Below are positions 5,540-6,300 of a stretch of DNA of 6,300 nt, piece by piece. The DNA lies in the NCBI GenBank assembly GCA_002010925.1, contig MTLR01000117.1:1-6300 (forward strand), read 5' to 3'. Made by a program: the position numbers and the translations under genes. The number at the start of each line of letters is the position of its first letter. The stretch's first letter is position 1. Source of the DNA: Candidatus Bathyarchaeota archaeon JdFR-04 (lineage in GTDB: Archaea > Thermoproteota > Bathyarchaeia > Bathyarchaeales > UBA233). The notes under the pieces were generated by a model. The model saw nothing but the letters and a program-made list of their open reading frames with translations. It did not search any database and had not been told where the DNA came from.

Positions 5540-6300
5540 TTGAGCAAGGAAAAGCTAAAATTCGCCTTCTACTGGGCTGCAAGCTGCGGAGGATGCGAAA
5601 TAGCCGTTCTCGACATAGACGAGAAAATCCTAGACGTTATAGAAATCGCTGACATAGTTTTCTGGCCTGTAGCCATGGATATCAAATATAAAGATGTTGA
5701 AGCTATGCCTGACAAATACATAGACGTTTGCTTTTTTAATGGAGCCATAAGAACTGAAGAACAAGAATTCATGGCAAAGCTTTTACGACGCAAATCAAAG
5801 GTGCTTGTGGCTTTTGGCTCATGCGCGCACGAAGGATGTATACCTGGACTAGCAAATCTTCACAACCGTAAAGAAATCTTCGAGAGAGCCTACCTAGAAA
5901 ACGAGTCCACGGTAAACCCGAACAAAACCTTACCTCAAACTAAAACCCAAGTAAAGGAAGGCGTATTAACTCTTCCTGAATTCTATGACACTGTAAAAAC
6001 TCTTGACCAAACAGTTGAAGTGGATTATTATCTGCCTGGCTGTCCACCCCCGGTTGATCTAATCTTAAAGGCAGTAGAAGCCATAGCCAAAAATGAGCTT
6101 CCACCAAAAGGATCAGTTTTAGCGCCTCTAAAATCCGTATGTGACGAATGCCCCAAAAAGAAAGAATCAAAAGAAATCTCTATAATATACCGCGTTTACG
6201 AAATAACCCCTGATCCTGAGAAATGTCTACTCGAACAAGGGATAATCTGTATGGGGCCAGCAACTCGAGGTGGCTGTGGAGCTCAATGTTTAACCGTGGA
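5540..6300 (+). CDS. mvhG: MvhG: small subunit of F420-non-reducing [NiFe] hydrogenase (3' end outside window)
   Basis: The small subunit of a group 3 [NiFe] hydrogenase relays electrons from the NiFe site in MvhA through iron-sulfur clusters to MvhD. The frame starts at TTG 5540 and is still open at the right edge; 253 codons are visible, so perhaps 50 residues are missing. The proximal-cluster motifs are clear: WAASCGGCE (Cys16, Cys19), FGSCAHEGC (Cys95, with Cys100 nearby) and LPGCPPPVD (Cys168). Further cysteines that would bind the other clusters follow: CDEC (201, 204), then Cys229, 237, 246 and 250. There is no twin-arginine signal, as expected for a cytoplasmic enzyme. GGGAG at 5527-5531, eight bases before the TTG, supports this start, which lies four bases after the hdrB stop. 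The large subunit gene mvhA should follow beyond the window. Confidence 0.93.
   Translation, partial: MSKEKLKFAFYWAASCGGCEIAVLDIDEKILDVIEIADIVFWPVAMDIKYKDVEAMPDKYIDVCFFNGAIRTEEQEFMAKLLRRKSKVLVAFGSCAHEGCIPGLANLHNRKEIFERAYLENESTVNPNKTLPQTKTQVKEGVLTLPEFYDTVKTLDQTVEVDYYLPGCPPPVDLILKAVEAIAKNELPPKGSVLAPLKSVCDECPKKKESKEISIIYRVYEITPDPEKCLLEQGIICMGPATRGGCGAQCLTV

Overview
The window most likely comes from an archaeon with an anaerobic, H2-linked energy metabolism. The support is a gene set of the HdrABC/MvhDGA type, frequent AGA/AGG (Arg) and ATA (Ile) codons, A+T-leaning third positions, purine-rich Shine-Dalgarno sites of the GGTGA kind, and one TTG start. An uncultivated TACK lineage such as Bathyarchaeia would fit, but that is inference. 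No Mcr, ribosomal or other lineage marker lies in the window, and related Hdr/Mvh clusters also occur in some anaerobic bacteria.

Layout: all supported genes read on the + strand. The left edge (1-167) is the C-terminal end of a gene that resembles a sugar-phosphate nucleotidyltransferase. Next is a poorly understood stretch of about 465 bases (168-634), with two competing open frames, no recognisable family and a few small hairpins. From 635 to the right edge runs a tightly packed operon: hdrA (tandem form), mvhD, hdrC, hdrB and mvhG. The mvhG gene is cut by the window end. Gaps between operon genes are 0 to 4 bases, and each gene after the first has a Shine-Dalgarno site inside the end of the gene before it.

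How the genes work together: in the known methanogen complex, the [NiFe] hydrogenase (MvhA large subunit plus MvhG small subunit) oxidises H2, and electrons pass through the [2Fe-2S] protein MvhD to the FAD of HdrA. HdrA bifurcates them, sending one branch to low-potential ferredoxin and the other through HdrC to the two noncubane [4Fe-4S] clusters of HdrB, where a disulfide such as CoM-S-S-CoB is reduced. Every subunit except the large subunit MvhA is visible here, and mvhA is expected just past the right edge.

The most unusual feature is HdrA. It is about 1000 residues long and has two flavin domains. Each half carries modules the other lacks: the first has the inserted two-cluster ferredoxin domain, the second has the HdrA N-terminal cluster domain and the C-terminal ferredoxin. 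Tandem HdrA proteins are known in other anaerobes, so this is a variant worth examining rather than a wholly new system.
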